Positions 20,725 to 26,885 of a stretch of 41,433 nucleotides of DNA are shown here, one piece after another (within the stretch, counting starts at the first letter, position 1; every line of letters starts with the position of its first letter). The DNA lies in the NCBI GenBank assembly GCA_017553815.1, contig JAFZJT010000146.1, forward strand, positions 1 through 41,433, read 5' to 3'. Position numbers and translations under genes: made by a program. The stretch comes from Clostridia bacterium (GTDB lineage Bacteria > Bacillota_A > Clostridia > Christensenellales > CAG-138). A model generated the notes under the pieces. That model searched no databases. It was given only the letters and a program-made list of their open reading frames with translations, and had not been told where the DNA came from.

Positions 20725-21828
20725 TTATTCTTTAGCTTTCAAGCTCTTTTCTACGGCTTCGACAAGCTGGCCCGCGTCCGGTTTGTTGTAGTACTTTTGA
20801 GTGGTATCGAACTGTTTATGGCCGAGCACTTTCTGCAGTGTTGCAGGGGAGAGCTCGTCCTCTATCGCCGCACGAGTCCCGTATGTTGTACGGGTCGAGT
20901 GCGGCGTTTTGCTTTTATCTATACCAAGACGCTCAAGTAGTTTCTTGTAATCTCGTCTCCTGAAATTGGCAACCTTCTTATTGCCGGAATAACCGTCCAG
21001 GAGCAGGCTGCCTCCTTTTTCCTGGGCAAGGCCGGCAAAATACGCAAAGTGTTTTCTTCCCTCTGGCCTTATGGGTATGATGCGCTCACGACCGGCCACT
21101 GTCTTTTCACCGCCCACCACATAAGTGTCGTGGTAATCTTCAAGAGGCAGGCTGAACAGTTCACCTATCCGCATGCCGGTGGCAAGCAGCATCTGAACTA
21201 TACGAGATGTATCAGACGGGTCTGCTTCTATAAGTTTTATTTCTTCGTCCGTCAATGGTTCGTGGGATTTTGCAGGCCGGCCTCGTACTTTTACATAAGA
21301 TGCATAATTGACATTAATTATCTCGTTTTCGATCGCCCACTCAGACATTTGAGTAATAAGCTGTTTATACTTATCTACGGTATTAACTGATTTGCTTGAG
21401 TGCTTATCGATAACGGTTTGAAAGTCGATCGTTCGCAGGTCTCTGAAGCGGCGGTCATGCAGTTCCTTAAACACGGCATAGCTTCGCTCATACTGTTCTG
21501 CCGCGCCCTTCTGTACGTCTTTAAAATGTGAAGGGCTCCATCCTTTATATACTTCCGAAAAAGTATAATTATATATCTTGTTAGGAGTTCTGCCTGCGAG
21601 ACGCTCCAGGGCATCCTGCGCCTCCCGCTCGGTCTTATAATATCCGACATAGACACCGCCTTTATAAATAGCCCAGGGCTTCGTCCTGTTGCCGGGCATC
21701 TTATATATACTGCCGGTGCCGTTCGCGCGTTTTCTGCGCTTGCGAGGCGTCGGCATTTGTTTTTTGCCGCAGTAAGGGCAGTATACCATATCGCTATTCA
21801 ATTCTGCCTTACATTTTTGACAAAGCAT
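20725..21828 (-). CDS. int: Tyrosine-family integrase with N-terminal zinc ribbon
   Basis: A 367-aa site-specific recombinase. An N-terminal zinc ribbon (Cys3, Cys6, Cys17, Cys20) is followed by an AP2-like arm-binding domain (about 38-75), a SAM-like core-binding domain (about 88-180) and the catalytic domain. The catalytic set is visible: Arg220 (ATGMRIGEL), His310 and Arg313 (HSTR), His337 (LGHKQ) and Tyr346 or Tyr347 (QKYYN). It integrates and excises the phage at tRNA-Lys. The start follows AAAGGAG. The gene begins only 12 bp after the toxin gene on the same strand, so it may share that transcript. Its first 15 nt are duplicated at 22494-22508. Confidence 0.95.
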   Translation of the reverse strand: MLCQKCKAELNSDMVYCPYCGKKQMPTPRKRRKRANGTGSIYKMPGNRTKPWAIYKGGVYVGYYKTEREAQDALERLAGRTPNKIYNYTFSEVYKGWSPSHFKDVQKGAAEQYERSYAVFKELHDRRFRDLRTIDFQTVIDKHSSKSVNTVDKYKQLITQMSEWAIENEIINVNYASYVKVRGRPAKSHEPLTDEEIKLIEADPSDTSRIVQMLLATGMRIGELFSLPLEDYHDTYVVGGEKTVAGRERIIPIRPEGRKHFAYFAGLAQEKGGSLLLDGYSGNKKVANFRRRDYKKLLERLGIDKSKTPHSTRTTYGTRAAIEDELSPATLQKVLGHKQFDTTQKYYNKPDAGQLVEAVEKSLKAKE

Positions 21829-21840
21829 TTTTATGCTCCT

Positions 21841-22263
21841 TTATAGGTTATCAATATACTTTTCAAAATACTGTAATGTACTATACTGCCTTATGCTCTT
21901 ATAATGCACGTTATCAGTATATTTACATGATTTTTTGTATATTCTTATGTACTTAATCAACTGATTTCTTATGAAAGTTTCCCGACCGGAAATAGCTTTG
22001 AATTCCTCCTGGTTAATCTGTACTCCGGTTTCCCCAATATAAGAATCATCCTCAATAACGACGGTTTTAGTATAGTCCAGTCCGTAATCCGCTTTAGTTA
22101 TAAAGGAATACTTATGTGAAATGTGATGGCGGAGAGGAACCGCAAACTTCACGCCGTTTATCAGCACTTCAATACAGGCATACGGCCTGTTCCGTTTTTT
22201 TAATATTTCAGGATACTGTGAATACAGAGAATAGAATTTATCTGAGAGAGTAATAAATTGCAT
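21841..22263 (-). CDS. Type III toxin, TenpN/ToxN-like endoribonuclease
   Basis: A 140-aa protein with the layout of the TenpN/ToxN/CptN endoribonucleases: N-terminal MQFITLSDKFYSLY, then NRPYACIEVLINGVKFAVPL (25-44), HHISHKYSF (46-54), and the typical GLDYTKTVVI (61-70). These toxins cut RNA, and are held inactive by a repetitive antitoxin RNA that they also process. Upstream on the same strand are a promoter, two 50-nt RNA repeats and a terminator, the diagnostic locus order. The AT-rich composition contrasts with the rest of the phage and suggests transfer. Likely roles are abortive infection of competing phages or prophage retention. The family call comes from sequence pattern plus locus organisation. 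Confidence 0.85.
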   Translation of the reverse strand: MQFITLSDKFYSLYSQYPEILKKRNRPYACIEVLINGVKFAVPLRHHISHKYSFITKADYGLDYTKTVVIEDDSYIGETGVQINQEEFKAISGRETFIRNQLIKYIRIYKKSCKYTDNVHYKSIRQYSTLQYFEKYIDNL

Positions 22264-22276
22264 TTATCCCACCACC

Positions 22277-22309
22277 ATAAAAAATAGCCCTCTGCATAAA
22301 ACAGAGGGC
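22277..22309 (-). terminator. Terminator between antitoxin RNA and toxin gene
   Basis: On the minus strand GCCCTCTG pairs with CAGAGGGC (22287-22309, 7-nt loop), followed by TATTTTTTAT. In type III loci a leaky terminator at this spot keeps antitoxin RNA in excess over toxin mRNA. Here it would also limit read-through into int. Confidence 0.88.
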
Positions 22310-22432
22310 ATATCTTCTGTTGAGCTTTTTTTATATTATGCTGCTCGCGCTCTACGAGCAAATCATCCATTGAGCTTTCTTTTTCCTGCGGTAGTCGCGC
22401 TCTACGACTACATCTTCAAGGTTTCCCTTGTA
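22310..22432 (-). ncRNA. Type III antitoxin RNA with two 50-nt repeats
   Basis: Two tandem repeats of exactly 50 nt (22320-22369 and 22370-22419), each ending AAAGCTCAA on the minus strand. Each holds a 19-nt hairpin with the identical loop TAGAGCG but different stems: TGCTCG/CGAGCA (22342-22360) and TAGTCG/CGACTA (22392-22410). The compensatory changes show that RNA pairing is under selection. This is the expected antitoxin of a TenpIN/ToxIN-like system: each repeat would be cut out and bind one toxin monomer. Two repeats match the low copy numbers of TenpI-type antitoxins. Confidence 0.88.
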
Positions 22433-22437
22433 CCCTC

Positions 22438-22466
22438 ATTGTATGCAGTTTTGTTTAAAAAGTCAA
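22438..22466 (-). promoter_or_regulatory. Sigma-A-type promoter of the toxin-antitoxin locus
   Basis: On the minus strand: TTGACT (22461-22466), a 17-nt spacer, then TACAAT (22438-22443). Transcription would start about 22431, just ahead of the antitoxin repeats. The strong consensus fits constitutive antitoxin synthesis from an integrated prophage. Confidence 0.88.
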
Positions 22467-22493
22467 CTAAATTTATAAAAAATTAATAATTCT

Positions 22494-22508
22494 TTTTTGA
22501 CAAAGCAT
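22494..22508 (-). repeat. Duplicated integrase start (direct repeat)
   Basis: ATGCTTTGTCAAAAA on the minus strand is identical to the first 15 nt of the integrase gene (21814-21828). Here the reading frame is a 12-codon stub that soon stops. The two copies bracket the whole toxin-antitoxin locus, like an insertion scar. Confidence 0.75.
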
Positions 22509-22528
22509 GGTTTTTACCTATGAGCGAT

Positions 22529-22951
22529 TCAGCCATTTTCCCAAGTTTCTCCAAGATTTGCCTTATAGGACAAGAGAAACACAAGCGTGAAGATGCATTG
22601 ATAAATAATGGAGAATATTGAAAATTCAGAAGTGCCTGCTATCAAAAAAATTATATTGAGGACGGAAGATACAGCGAAAACGATGCCGCATATCAGATAC
22701 CGTATGCCTCTCCTCGACAGGCATATTGTCTCAGAGGTCTTGATAGCGATAGGGATTCCGAGAGCAAATGGAAGAATAAGGATAGCAAGACCTATACCGC
22801 CGCCTATGATTAGCAGAAACCAATATACGCCGGGGCTTGCGGCGTTTAACCAGTCAAGAAAAGCAAAGAGCAATCGTATAACAAAGTTGCCCACTGCATA
22901 AACAAAGAATATACAAAACACAAGAACAATCCAGGAAATAAACCTTTTCAT
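22529..22951 (-). CDS. Four-TM membrane protein of the lysogeny operon
   Basis: A 140-aa, very hydrophobic protein with about four transmembrane segments: residues 4-30, 41-70, 84-107 and 111-130. No catalytic motif is visible and I do not recognise the family. It is the third gene of the leftward repressor operon, 33 bp after the ImmA-like gene, with an AGGGAGAG ribosome-binding site. Membrane proteins expressed from lysogeny operons often cause superinfection exclusion; that is an inference from position. Confidence 0.7.
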   Translation of the reverse strand: MKRFISWIVLVFCIFFVYAVGNFVIRLLFAFLDWLNAASPGVYWFLLIIGGGIGLAILILPFALGIPIAIKTSETICLSRRGIRYLICGIVFAVSSVLNIIFLIAGTSEFSIFSIIYQCIFTLVFLLSYKANLGETWENG

Positions 22952-22984
22952 ATCTCTCCCTGCGGCGGCGATGCCGCACGTCCG

Positions 22985-23332
22985 TCAAAACGGATCTATG
23001 CCTAAATACTCACTCACTTTTGTGGTCCACTCGTACAGCGCGTCCAGGGATTGGAACTCGCGGATCTTGCCCGGCGGGCAGGGCTGCATGAAATCCGGCA
23101 GCTCGCCGTCCGCCTCTTCTTCAATCTCGTCGATAGTTTTTAACAACGTATAAAAATGCGAGGATTCAAGATGGCGGAGCTCGTGCGCCAGTTTTTTCTG
23201 AAGATGTTCCCGCGGATAGAGGGTATTCAGATAAATATCATACGTACCGTCGTCATTTACGACCGTGCAGCCGTCGTTCGCCCGGTTGGGGAAATCTACG
23301 TACCGGACAAAATAATCTATGCCCTCAGTCAT
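22985..23332 (-). CDS. ImmA/IrrE-like metallopeptidase
   Basis: A 115-aa protein with an HExxH zinc-peptidase motif, His50-Glu51-x-x-His54 (AHELRHLESSHFY), the core of the ImmA/IrrE family. It is shorter than usual. ImmA-type proteases cleave their partner repressor to trigger prophage induction, and this gene overlaps the repressor gene by 4 bp (ATGA), so the pair is translationally coupled. I infer that it cleaves or inactivates the repressor at 23329-23685. Confidence 0.85.
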   Translation of the reverse strand: MTEGIDYFVRYVDFPNRANDGCTVVNDDGTYDIYLNTLYPREHLQKKLAHELRHLESSHFYTLLKTIDEIEEEADGELPDFMQPCPPGKIREFQSLDALYEWTTKVSEYLGIDPF

Positions 23333-23685
23333 TTTTTCCTTAAGCTCTCCAAAAACTTAACATTTGCCTCGACCTGTTCCTTCGTCGCGCCTTTGACGGT
23401 AGACATCAGCATCCGGCACTCCGGCCTGGTGCGGAGCATTTCGAGGTACTCCATGAGCTCATCGGCTTCATCGGTGGGCTCTTTTTTGTTTATCAATTCA
23501 TCAAAAGAAATTTTGAAATAGTTTGCAATTTTTAATGCGGTAGCATCAGTGGGGTTGCCGCCGTTTTTCCATTTGTTCACTGTAGAGCGGGCTATGCCAA
23601 TCTCAGCGGCCACTCCTGACGGAGTCTTGCCGATACCATTACACAGCCCTAAAAACCGTTCATAAAAGTTCACAAAATTCACCAT
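23329..23685 (-). CDS. CI-like repressor (HTH_3)
   Basis: A 118-aa protein with a helix-turn-helix at about residues 21-60 (TPSGVAAEIGIARSTVNKW, then NPTDATALKIANYF), typical of the XRE/Cro-CI family. A helical C-terminal part probably mediates dimerisation or is the target of the ImmA-like protease. It should bind the operators at 23740, 23774 and 23862, shutting off the rightward early promoter. Its leader is long (about 155 nt), and the rightward promoter lies inside that leader. Confidence 0.9.
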   Translation of the reverse strand: MVNFVNFYERFLGLCNGIGKTPSGVAAEIGIARSTVNKWKNGGNPTDATALKIANYFKISFDELINKKEPTDEADELMEYLEMLRTRPECRMLMSTVKGATKEQVEANVKFLESLRKK

Positions 23686-23732
23686 CCATTTTTGTTTAAT
23701 GCTACAAAAGCGAAAAAAGTAAACAAATGCAC

Positions 23733-23761
23733 TTGACTTGTTCGATAAGTTTACCTATAAT
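23733..23761 (+). promoter_or_regulatory. Rightward early promoter (PR-like)
   Basis: TTGACT (23733-23738), a 17-nt spacer, then TATAAT (23756-23761). Transcription would start near 23768 and run to the Cro-like gene at 23978. Operator copy O1 occupies the spacer, so repressor binding would block RNA polymerase. Confidence 0.9.
23740..23754. promoter_or_regulatory. Operator O1 in the PR spacer
   Basis: GTTCGATAAGTTTAC; its reverse complement GTAAACTTATCGAAC matches O2 (23774) and O3 (23862) under the consensus GTRAAC-N4-SVAAC. Position inside the promoter spacer fits repression of the early genes. Confidence 0.7.
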
Positions 23762-23773
23762 AGGCCTTGCAAG

Positions 23774-23788
23774 GTGAACAAAGCGAAC
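23774..23788. promoter_or_regulatory. Operator O2 downstream of PR
   Basis: GTGAACAAAGCGAAC, 12 bp past the PR -10 box and between the two face-to-face start sites. Matches the GTRAAC-N4-SVAAC consensus. Confidence 0.7.
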
Positions 23789-23846
23789 AAAACACAGCCT
23801 CGCGGAAATTCTCTGCGTGGCAAAAATTAAATATTGATTCAAAACT

Positions 23847-23875
23847 ATTTTAGCATGGCTTGTGAACTTTTGCAA
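23847..23875 (-). promoter_or_regulatory. Leftward repressor promoter
   Basis: On the minus strand: TTGCAA (23870-23875), a 17-nt spacer, then TAAAAT (23847-23852). The start would be near 23840, facing PR about 70 bp away. Operator O3 covers its -35 box, consistent with autoregulation or Cro control. Confidence 0.65.
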
Positions 23876-23876
23876 C
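23862..23876. promoter_or_regulatory. Operator O3 over the repressor -35 box
   Basis: GTGAACTTTTGCAAC, third match to GTRAAC-N4-SVAAC. It overlaps the -35 of the leftward promoter. Confidence 0.65.
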
Positions 23877-23949
23877 ATTTTTTGTGATATTAATCGAACA
23901 GAGGAAAAATATCACAAAAAATGTCGGATATCTATTGACATCCGACATT
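23876..23949. promoter_or_regulatory. Two overlapping hairpins in the early leader
   Basis: A perfect 16-bp inverted repeat (CATTTTTTGTGATATT, 23876-23891, with its complement 23908-23923) overlaps by 4 nt a 10-bp hairpin (AATGTCGGAT, 23920-23929, with ATCCGACATT, 23940-23949). Read on the minus strand the second is followed by TTTTTTG, like an intrinsic terminator. On the plus strand they lie in the leader of the Cro-like gene and could be alternative RNA structures or a regulator binding site. Confidence 0.6.
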
Positions 23950-23977
23950 ATAAGGCTTTAAGGAACGGAGGGTAAAA

Positions 23978-24172
23978 ATGCTGGAGAAATGGATAGGCGA
24001 CGCAATCGCGAGAATGAAGGTAAACGGGATCAGGCAGAAGGATGTCGCACGCGAGATGGGAGTGGCTGAGAATTATCTGTCGATGATACTCAACGGAAAA
24101 CGGAACCCTGCGCGGGGCAGGGCCGCTGTTGAGGATGCAATAGAGGTTCTTATCGCGAGAAAAGAGGCTTGA
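23978..24172 (+). CDS. Cro-like HTH regulator
   Basis: A 64-aa protein with a helix-turn-helix at about residues 18-40 (IRQKDVAREMGVAENYLSMI) and a basic loop (NGKRNPARGR). Start follows GGAGGG. It is the first gene rightward of the switch region and diverges from the repressor operon, so it is probably the Cro-type repressor that favours lytic growth, binding the same operators. Two bp separate it from the next gene. Confidence 0.85.
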   Translation: MLEKWIGDAIARMKVNGIRQKDVAREMGVAENYLSMILNGKRNPARGRAAVEDAIEVLIARKEA

Positions 24173-24173
24173 G

Positions 24174-24425
24174 ATGTTACGGGAAAAGTTTTTGACCGAT
24201 GAGCAGGTCGAGGAAGAAATCGCGAGGCTGCTGAAGGACGAGCATGTAAAGCTGGCGAAAAAAGAGGAGCGCATCAGATACCGCAGGCGGCAGTACATGT
24301 ACACGCTCCGTACATACGAGAGAAAGGGCAGGCAGCTCGAGGCGGAGGGTATCACTATGGAATACCTTATGAGCCTGAGCGACGGCGACAGCGACGGAGA
24401 ATGGGATGAAAACGATGAGAATTGA
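24174..24425 (+). CDS. Small early phage protein (charged helix)
   Basis: An 83-aa protein: a long basic/acidic helix (KDEHVKLAKKEERIRYRRRQY) followed by a very acidic C-terminus (SDGDSDGEWDEN). The start lies 1 bp after the Cro-like stop. I do not recognise the family. Its position directly after cro suggests an early regulatory or host-interaction role. The gene's end overlaps a duplicated copy of the start of the gene at 24704. Confidence 0.7.
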   Translation: MLREKFLTDEQVEEEIARLLKDEHVKLAKKEERIRYRRRQYMYTLRTYERKGRQLEAEGITMEYLMSLSDGDSDGEWDENDEN

Positions 24426-24436
24426 GACATTGACGA
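24414..24436 (+). repeat. Direct repeat: duplicated gene start (copy 1)
   Basis: Twenty-three bases, from GATGAGAATTGAG to ATTGACGA, match 24703-24725 at 22 of 23 positions. Here they encode a 12-codon stub (MRIETLTKESQK, 24415-24453) whose stop overlaps the next ATG. The two copies flank the gene at 24450. Confidence 0.8.
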
Positions 24437-24449
24437 AGGAGAGCCAAAA

Positions 24450-24707
24450 ATGAAAGTCGGACAGTTTTTGAAATTGTATCACGCGGGAAGTTCGAGCGCG
24501 GAGGTCGTGCTGCACTTTTATGACACAAGGACTAAAGAAAGCGAACGCGCGGAATTGTCCCGGTACGAGGTTGCTAACATCGACAGATGTGATTTTGCGT
24601 TCAAGACGTTTAAAGTGGAGAGTTTTGCGGTCTCTTATGATGATCTCTTTCATCGCCCGGTGTTAGATCTGTACACCAGTTATGAAAGTCAAGGGGTAGA
24701 GCGATGA
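24450..24707 (+). CDS. Small early phage protein, between direct repeats
   Basis: An 85-aa protein (MKVGQFLKLYHAGSSSAEVV) with a predicted mixed alpha/beta fold. I do not know its function. AAGGAGAG lies upstream. It is enclosed by 23-bp direct repeats that are copies of the start of the next gene (MRIETLT), so it looks like an inserted accessory gene. Codon use is slightly more AT-rich than its neighbours, in keeping with that. Confidence 0.72.
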   Translation: MKVGQFLKLYHAGSSSAEVVLHFYDTRTKESERAELSRYEVANIDRCDFAFKTFKVESFAVSYDDLFHRPVLDLYTSYESQGVER

Positions 24708-24916
24708 GGATTGAGACATTGACGATCGAAGAGGCTATGGCGATCATGCGCTCGTTTGGGGTCAAGATCAGCTACGCAAAGCTCACTGCATGGGCAGACG
24801 CCGGGGCGGTGCCCTGGGCGATAAGCGCGCCGACTCCCGACGGCGACCACCTCAGAACGATATTCAAGCGACCGCTAATGGAATGGCTTGAGAGTCTGGC
24901 GACACAGGAGGGATAA
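24704..24916 (+). CDS. Small HTH/excisionase-like DNA-binding protein
   Basis: A 70-aa protein: MRIETLTIEEAMAIMRSFG, then ISYAKLTAWADAGAVPWAI. This resembles the MerR/excisionase-type winged helix in which a helix-turn-helix is followed by a Trp-rich wing. Its stop is 1 bp from the next start. It could be the excisionase or an early regulator, but the match is weak. The 5' end is duplicated at 24414. Confidence 0.65.
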   Translation: MRIETLTIEEAMAIMRSFGVKISYAKLTAWADAGAVPWAISAPTPDGDHLRTIFKRPLMEWLESLATQEG

Positions 24917-24917
24917 C

Positions 24918-25202
24918 ATGGAAAGACCTATAACATCATACCTATCGACACAACGAGACAGCGCGGTGACGCGCGAGATGCTCTGCGCATGGACAGGCCT
25001 GCCGGACAGGCGTGTACGCAAGGAGATTGAGCTCGCGAGAAGAGATGGCGTGCCGATCGTGAACTTCGGACGTGGCTACTACATCAGCACAGATCTCGAC
25101 GAGCTCGACCGGTACGAGAGGATGGAGAGATCGAGGGCCATAAGCAGACTGTCAAGCCTGAAGCCGGTCCGCGACGTGCTCAAGGAGGCGGGCAGGCGAT
25201 GA
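24918..25202 (+). CDS. Small winged-helix-like protein
   Basis: A 94-aa protein; ATG at 24918 chosen for the CAGGAGGG site 5-6 nt upstream. Residues 12-55 (DSAVTREMLCAWTGLPDRRVRKEI, then GVPIVNFGRGYYIS) have the pattern of a winged helix: helix-turn-helix followed by a two-strand wing. The C-terminus is a basic helix (RYERMERSRAISRL). Likely DNA-binding early protein. Its stop overlaps the next start by 4 bp. Confidence 0.7.
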   Translation: MERPITSYLSTQRDSAVTREMLCAWTGLPDRRVRKEIELARRDGVPIVNFGRGYYISTDLDELDRYERMERSRAISRLSSLKPVRDVLKEAGRR

Positions 25203-25390
25203 AGCTGAGAGCGAGAACTAAGCGGCGTATCAGCGGGTGCATCGCCTTTGCGGCGCTGATACTTGCCATCGGCTTTGTCGGCGGCATGGAGCACTTCATA
25301 TGCCCGATATCGACGGGTCTGCCGGCTGTGGTCGTGTGCCTGCTGATCTTCACGGTCGGCGGATGCAAGGCGGGGTGGTTCAGGTCATGA
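25199..25390 (+). CDS. Small two-TM membrane protein
   Basis: A 63-aa protein with a basic N-terminus (MKLRARTKRR) and two hydrophobic stretches, about 12-30 and 40-55, separated by a short loop containing a cysteine. Overlaps both neighbours by 4 bp (ATGA), so it belongs to a tightly coupled early operon. Function unknown. Confidence 0.6.
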   Translation: MKLRARTKRRISGCIAFAALILAIGFVGGMEHFICPISTGLPAVVVCLLIFTVGGCKAGWFRS

Positions 25391-25596
25391 CAGGAGTCGT
25401 GGGCGAATGCCTGCAAACCGGGCGGTGCGCATCCCATTCGACGGGACTGCAGATCGACTGCGCGCACTGCGGATTCTACAGCGAGGAGCACGAGCGCCGG
25501 CAGAGACTGCCTATGATCCTCGACGAGACAACGGGACTCCGGCATAAGGTCCTGCCGAGACGGAGGGAGCGATCCGATGCAGAGAGAGGCGATTGA
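25387..25596 (+). CDS. Small Cys-rich putative zinc-binding protein
   Basis: A 69-aa protein starting MTGVVGECLQTGRCASHS. ATG overlaps the previous stop (ATGA). Four cysteines and histidines in CLQTGRC and CAHCGFYSEEH suggest a small zinc finger. The C-terminus is basic (RHKVLPRRRER). The last 20 bp overlap the VRR-NUC gene. Function unknown. Confidence 0.6.
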   Translation: MTGVVGECLQTGRCASHSTGLQIDCAHCGFYSEEHERRQRLPMILDETTGLRHKVLPRRRERSDAERGD

Positions 25597-25915
25597 GCAG
25601 GAGGCCATAGTGCAGTACTGCACGCTGAAGCGGTACCCCATGTTCGCCATACCGAACGGCGGGCGTAGGGACGCCAAAGAGGCGATGTACCTGAAGCGGT
25701 CCGGCGTTCAACCTGGGGTGCCGGACATGATGTTCCCGGTCGCAAGGCACGGGAAGCACGGGCTGTTCATTGAGCTCAAGGTCGGGCGCAACAAACCGAC
25801 AGCGTCACAGGAGCGATGGCTCGAGCAACTCAACAAGGCGGGGTATCTCGCCAAGGTCTGCTGGGGCAGTGCCCAGGCGATCGAGCTAATCAACTGGTAT
25901 TTCAAGGGGGAATAA
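25577..25915 (+). CDS. VRR-NUC domain nuclease
   Basis: A 112-aa protein of stand-alone VRR-NUC type, a PD-(D/E)XK nuclease fold. Visible motifs: Asp50 in GVPDMMFP, Glu66-x-Lys68 in FIELKVG, and an N-terminal glutamate (EQEAIVQYC). Members act as structure-specific nucleases (Holliday-junction or flap) in phage recombination and DNA processing. It overlaps the preceding small gene by 20 bp. Confidence 0.88.
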   Translation: MQREAIEQEAIVQYCTLKRYPMFAIPNGGRRDAKEAMYLKRSGVQPGVPDMMFPVARHGKHGLFIELKVGRNKPTASQERWLEQLNKAGYLAKVCWGSAQAIELINWYFKGE

Positions 25916-25917
25916 GA

Positions 25918-26430
25918 ATGAAAACAAAACATGGATGGCAGATCATAGCGACGATCCTATGCCTGCTGATTCTCGCCGTGGCGGCAATCATCCTATCGGT
26001 CAAGGCCGGGGCTGCGAGCTGGACATATAAGCAGGTCAAAGCCCACGAGATCGCGGAGATCGCGCGGGCTATGGGGCTGCCTGAGGATGATCCGATAATC
26101 CGCAGAGCGTCGGAGATATGGTATGAGGAAAAGGCGGCCATGAAAAACCGAAAGACCGAGACCTTCAAAATATACGGATACTGCCCGTGCTCGAAGTGCT
26201 GCGGCAAATCTGACGGCATCACGGCGACAGGCACTACGGCGACAGCAGGCCGGACGATAGCGGTCGATCCTGCGGTCATTCCGTTAGGCAGCAGGGTCTA
26301 CATTGACGGCCACGAGTACATAGCCGAGGACACCGGCGCCGGCATTAAAGGACACACGATAGACATGTTTTTTGACACGCACAAAGAGGCGTTGACGTGG
26401 GGAATTAGATATATCGAGGTAACTTATTAA
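25918..26430 (+). CDS. 3D-domain cell-wall protein with N-terminal TM
   Basis: A 170-aa protein. ATG at 25918 follows AAGGGGGAATAAG. A signal anchor occupies residues 8-28. From about residue 85 to the end is a 3D domain, named for three conserved aspartates: Asp117 (VDPAV), Asp138 (EDTGAG) and Asp149 (IDMFF), in a double-psi barrel resembling MltA-type lytic transglycosylases. CPCSKCCG precedes it. It probably modifies or binds peptidoglycan outside the membrane. Presence in the early region, away from lysis genes, is common in Clostridia phages; its role there is unclear. Confidence 0.82.
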   Translation: MKTKHGWQIIATILCLLILAVAAIILSVKAGAASWTYKQVKAHEIAEIARAMGLPEDDPIIRRASEIWYEEKAAMKNRKTETFKIYGYCPCSKCCGKSDGITATGTTATAGRTIAVDPAVIPLGSRVYIDGHEYIAEDTGAGIKGHTIDMFFDTHKEALTWGIRYIEVTY

Positions 26431-26464
26431 TGGCTGAAATAAACAGCGCGGAGGAGGGCTAACA

Positions 26465-26650
26465 ATGACTAACGCAGACCGCATAAGATCCATGACGGAT
26501 GAGGAATTAGCAAAATACATGGGAGATATGATTTATCCCGAATGTGTGTGCTGTCCAGCAGATGAGACTGGGTGGTGTTCGGATTGCTATGATAAATGGC
26601 TCGACTGGCTGAAACAGGAGGTTGAAGATGACACATCACATAAAAATTAA
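26465..26650 (+). CDS. Small Cys-rich phage protein
   Basis: A 61-aa protein with TDEELAKYM followed by PECVCCPADETGWCSDCYDKW, a cluster of five cysteines likely to bind zinc. Preceded by GGAGGAGGG. Such proteins are frequent in early regions of Clostridia phages, with no known function. Its 3' end overlaps the next gene by 23 bp. Confidence 0.72.
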   Translation: MTNADRIRSMTDEELAKYMGDMIYPECVCCPADETGWCSDCYDKWLDWLKQEVEDDTSHKN

Positions 26651-26885
26651 TTGGAATTATGCTGATGCTGTATTATCCGGTGAAAAGCCTTTTGAAATTA
26701 GATATAACGACAGAGGATATCAAAAAGGGGATACTGTTATTTTTCAGGTAATAGATGATCTCAAACTTTCCATTAATCATCCACTGAATGAAACACCGTT
26801 TACAATTACCTATCTTATACATGGATTAGGGCTTGATAAAGACTGGTGCGTGTTTGGAATTAAAAAAGCAGAGGGGAAACAATGA
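26628..26885 (+). CDS. ASCH/DUF3850-like protein
   Basis: An 85-aa protein. The ATG at 26628 has AGGAGG 6 nt upstream; a TTG at 26622 would lie too close to that site. HHIKINWNYADAVLSGEKPFEIRYNDRGYQKGD is the core of the ASCH-like DUF3850 family, small beta-barrel proteins thought to bind RNA or modified nucleotides. AT-rich compared with neighbours. Its stop overlaps the next start (ATGA). Confidence 0.8.
   Translation: MTHHIKINWNYADAVLSGEKPFEIRYNDRGYQKGDTVIFQVIDDLKLSINHPLNETPFTITYLIHGLGLDKDWCVFGIKKAEGKQ

Noticed and set aside
22320..22419. CRISPR array
   Set aside because: Two adjoining 50-nt units without spacers, with loop conserved and stems covarying, and a toxin gene next to them, fit a type III antitoxin instead.
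26430..26462. A 10-codon ORF between the 3D-domain gene and the Cys-rich gene
   Set aside because: Too short to support; it overlaps the upstream stop by one base and is mainly the purine-rich ribosome-binding region of the next gene.
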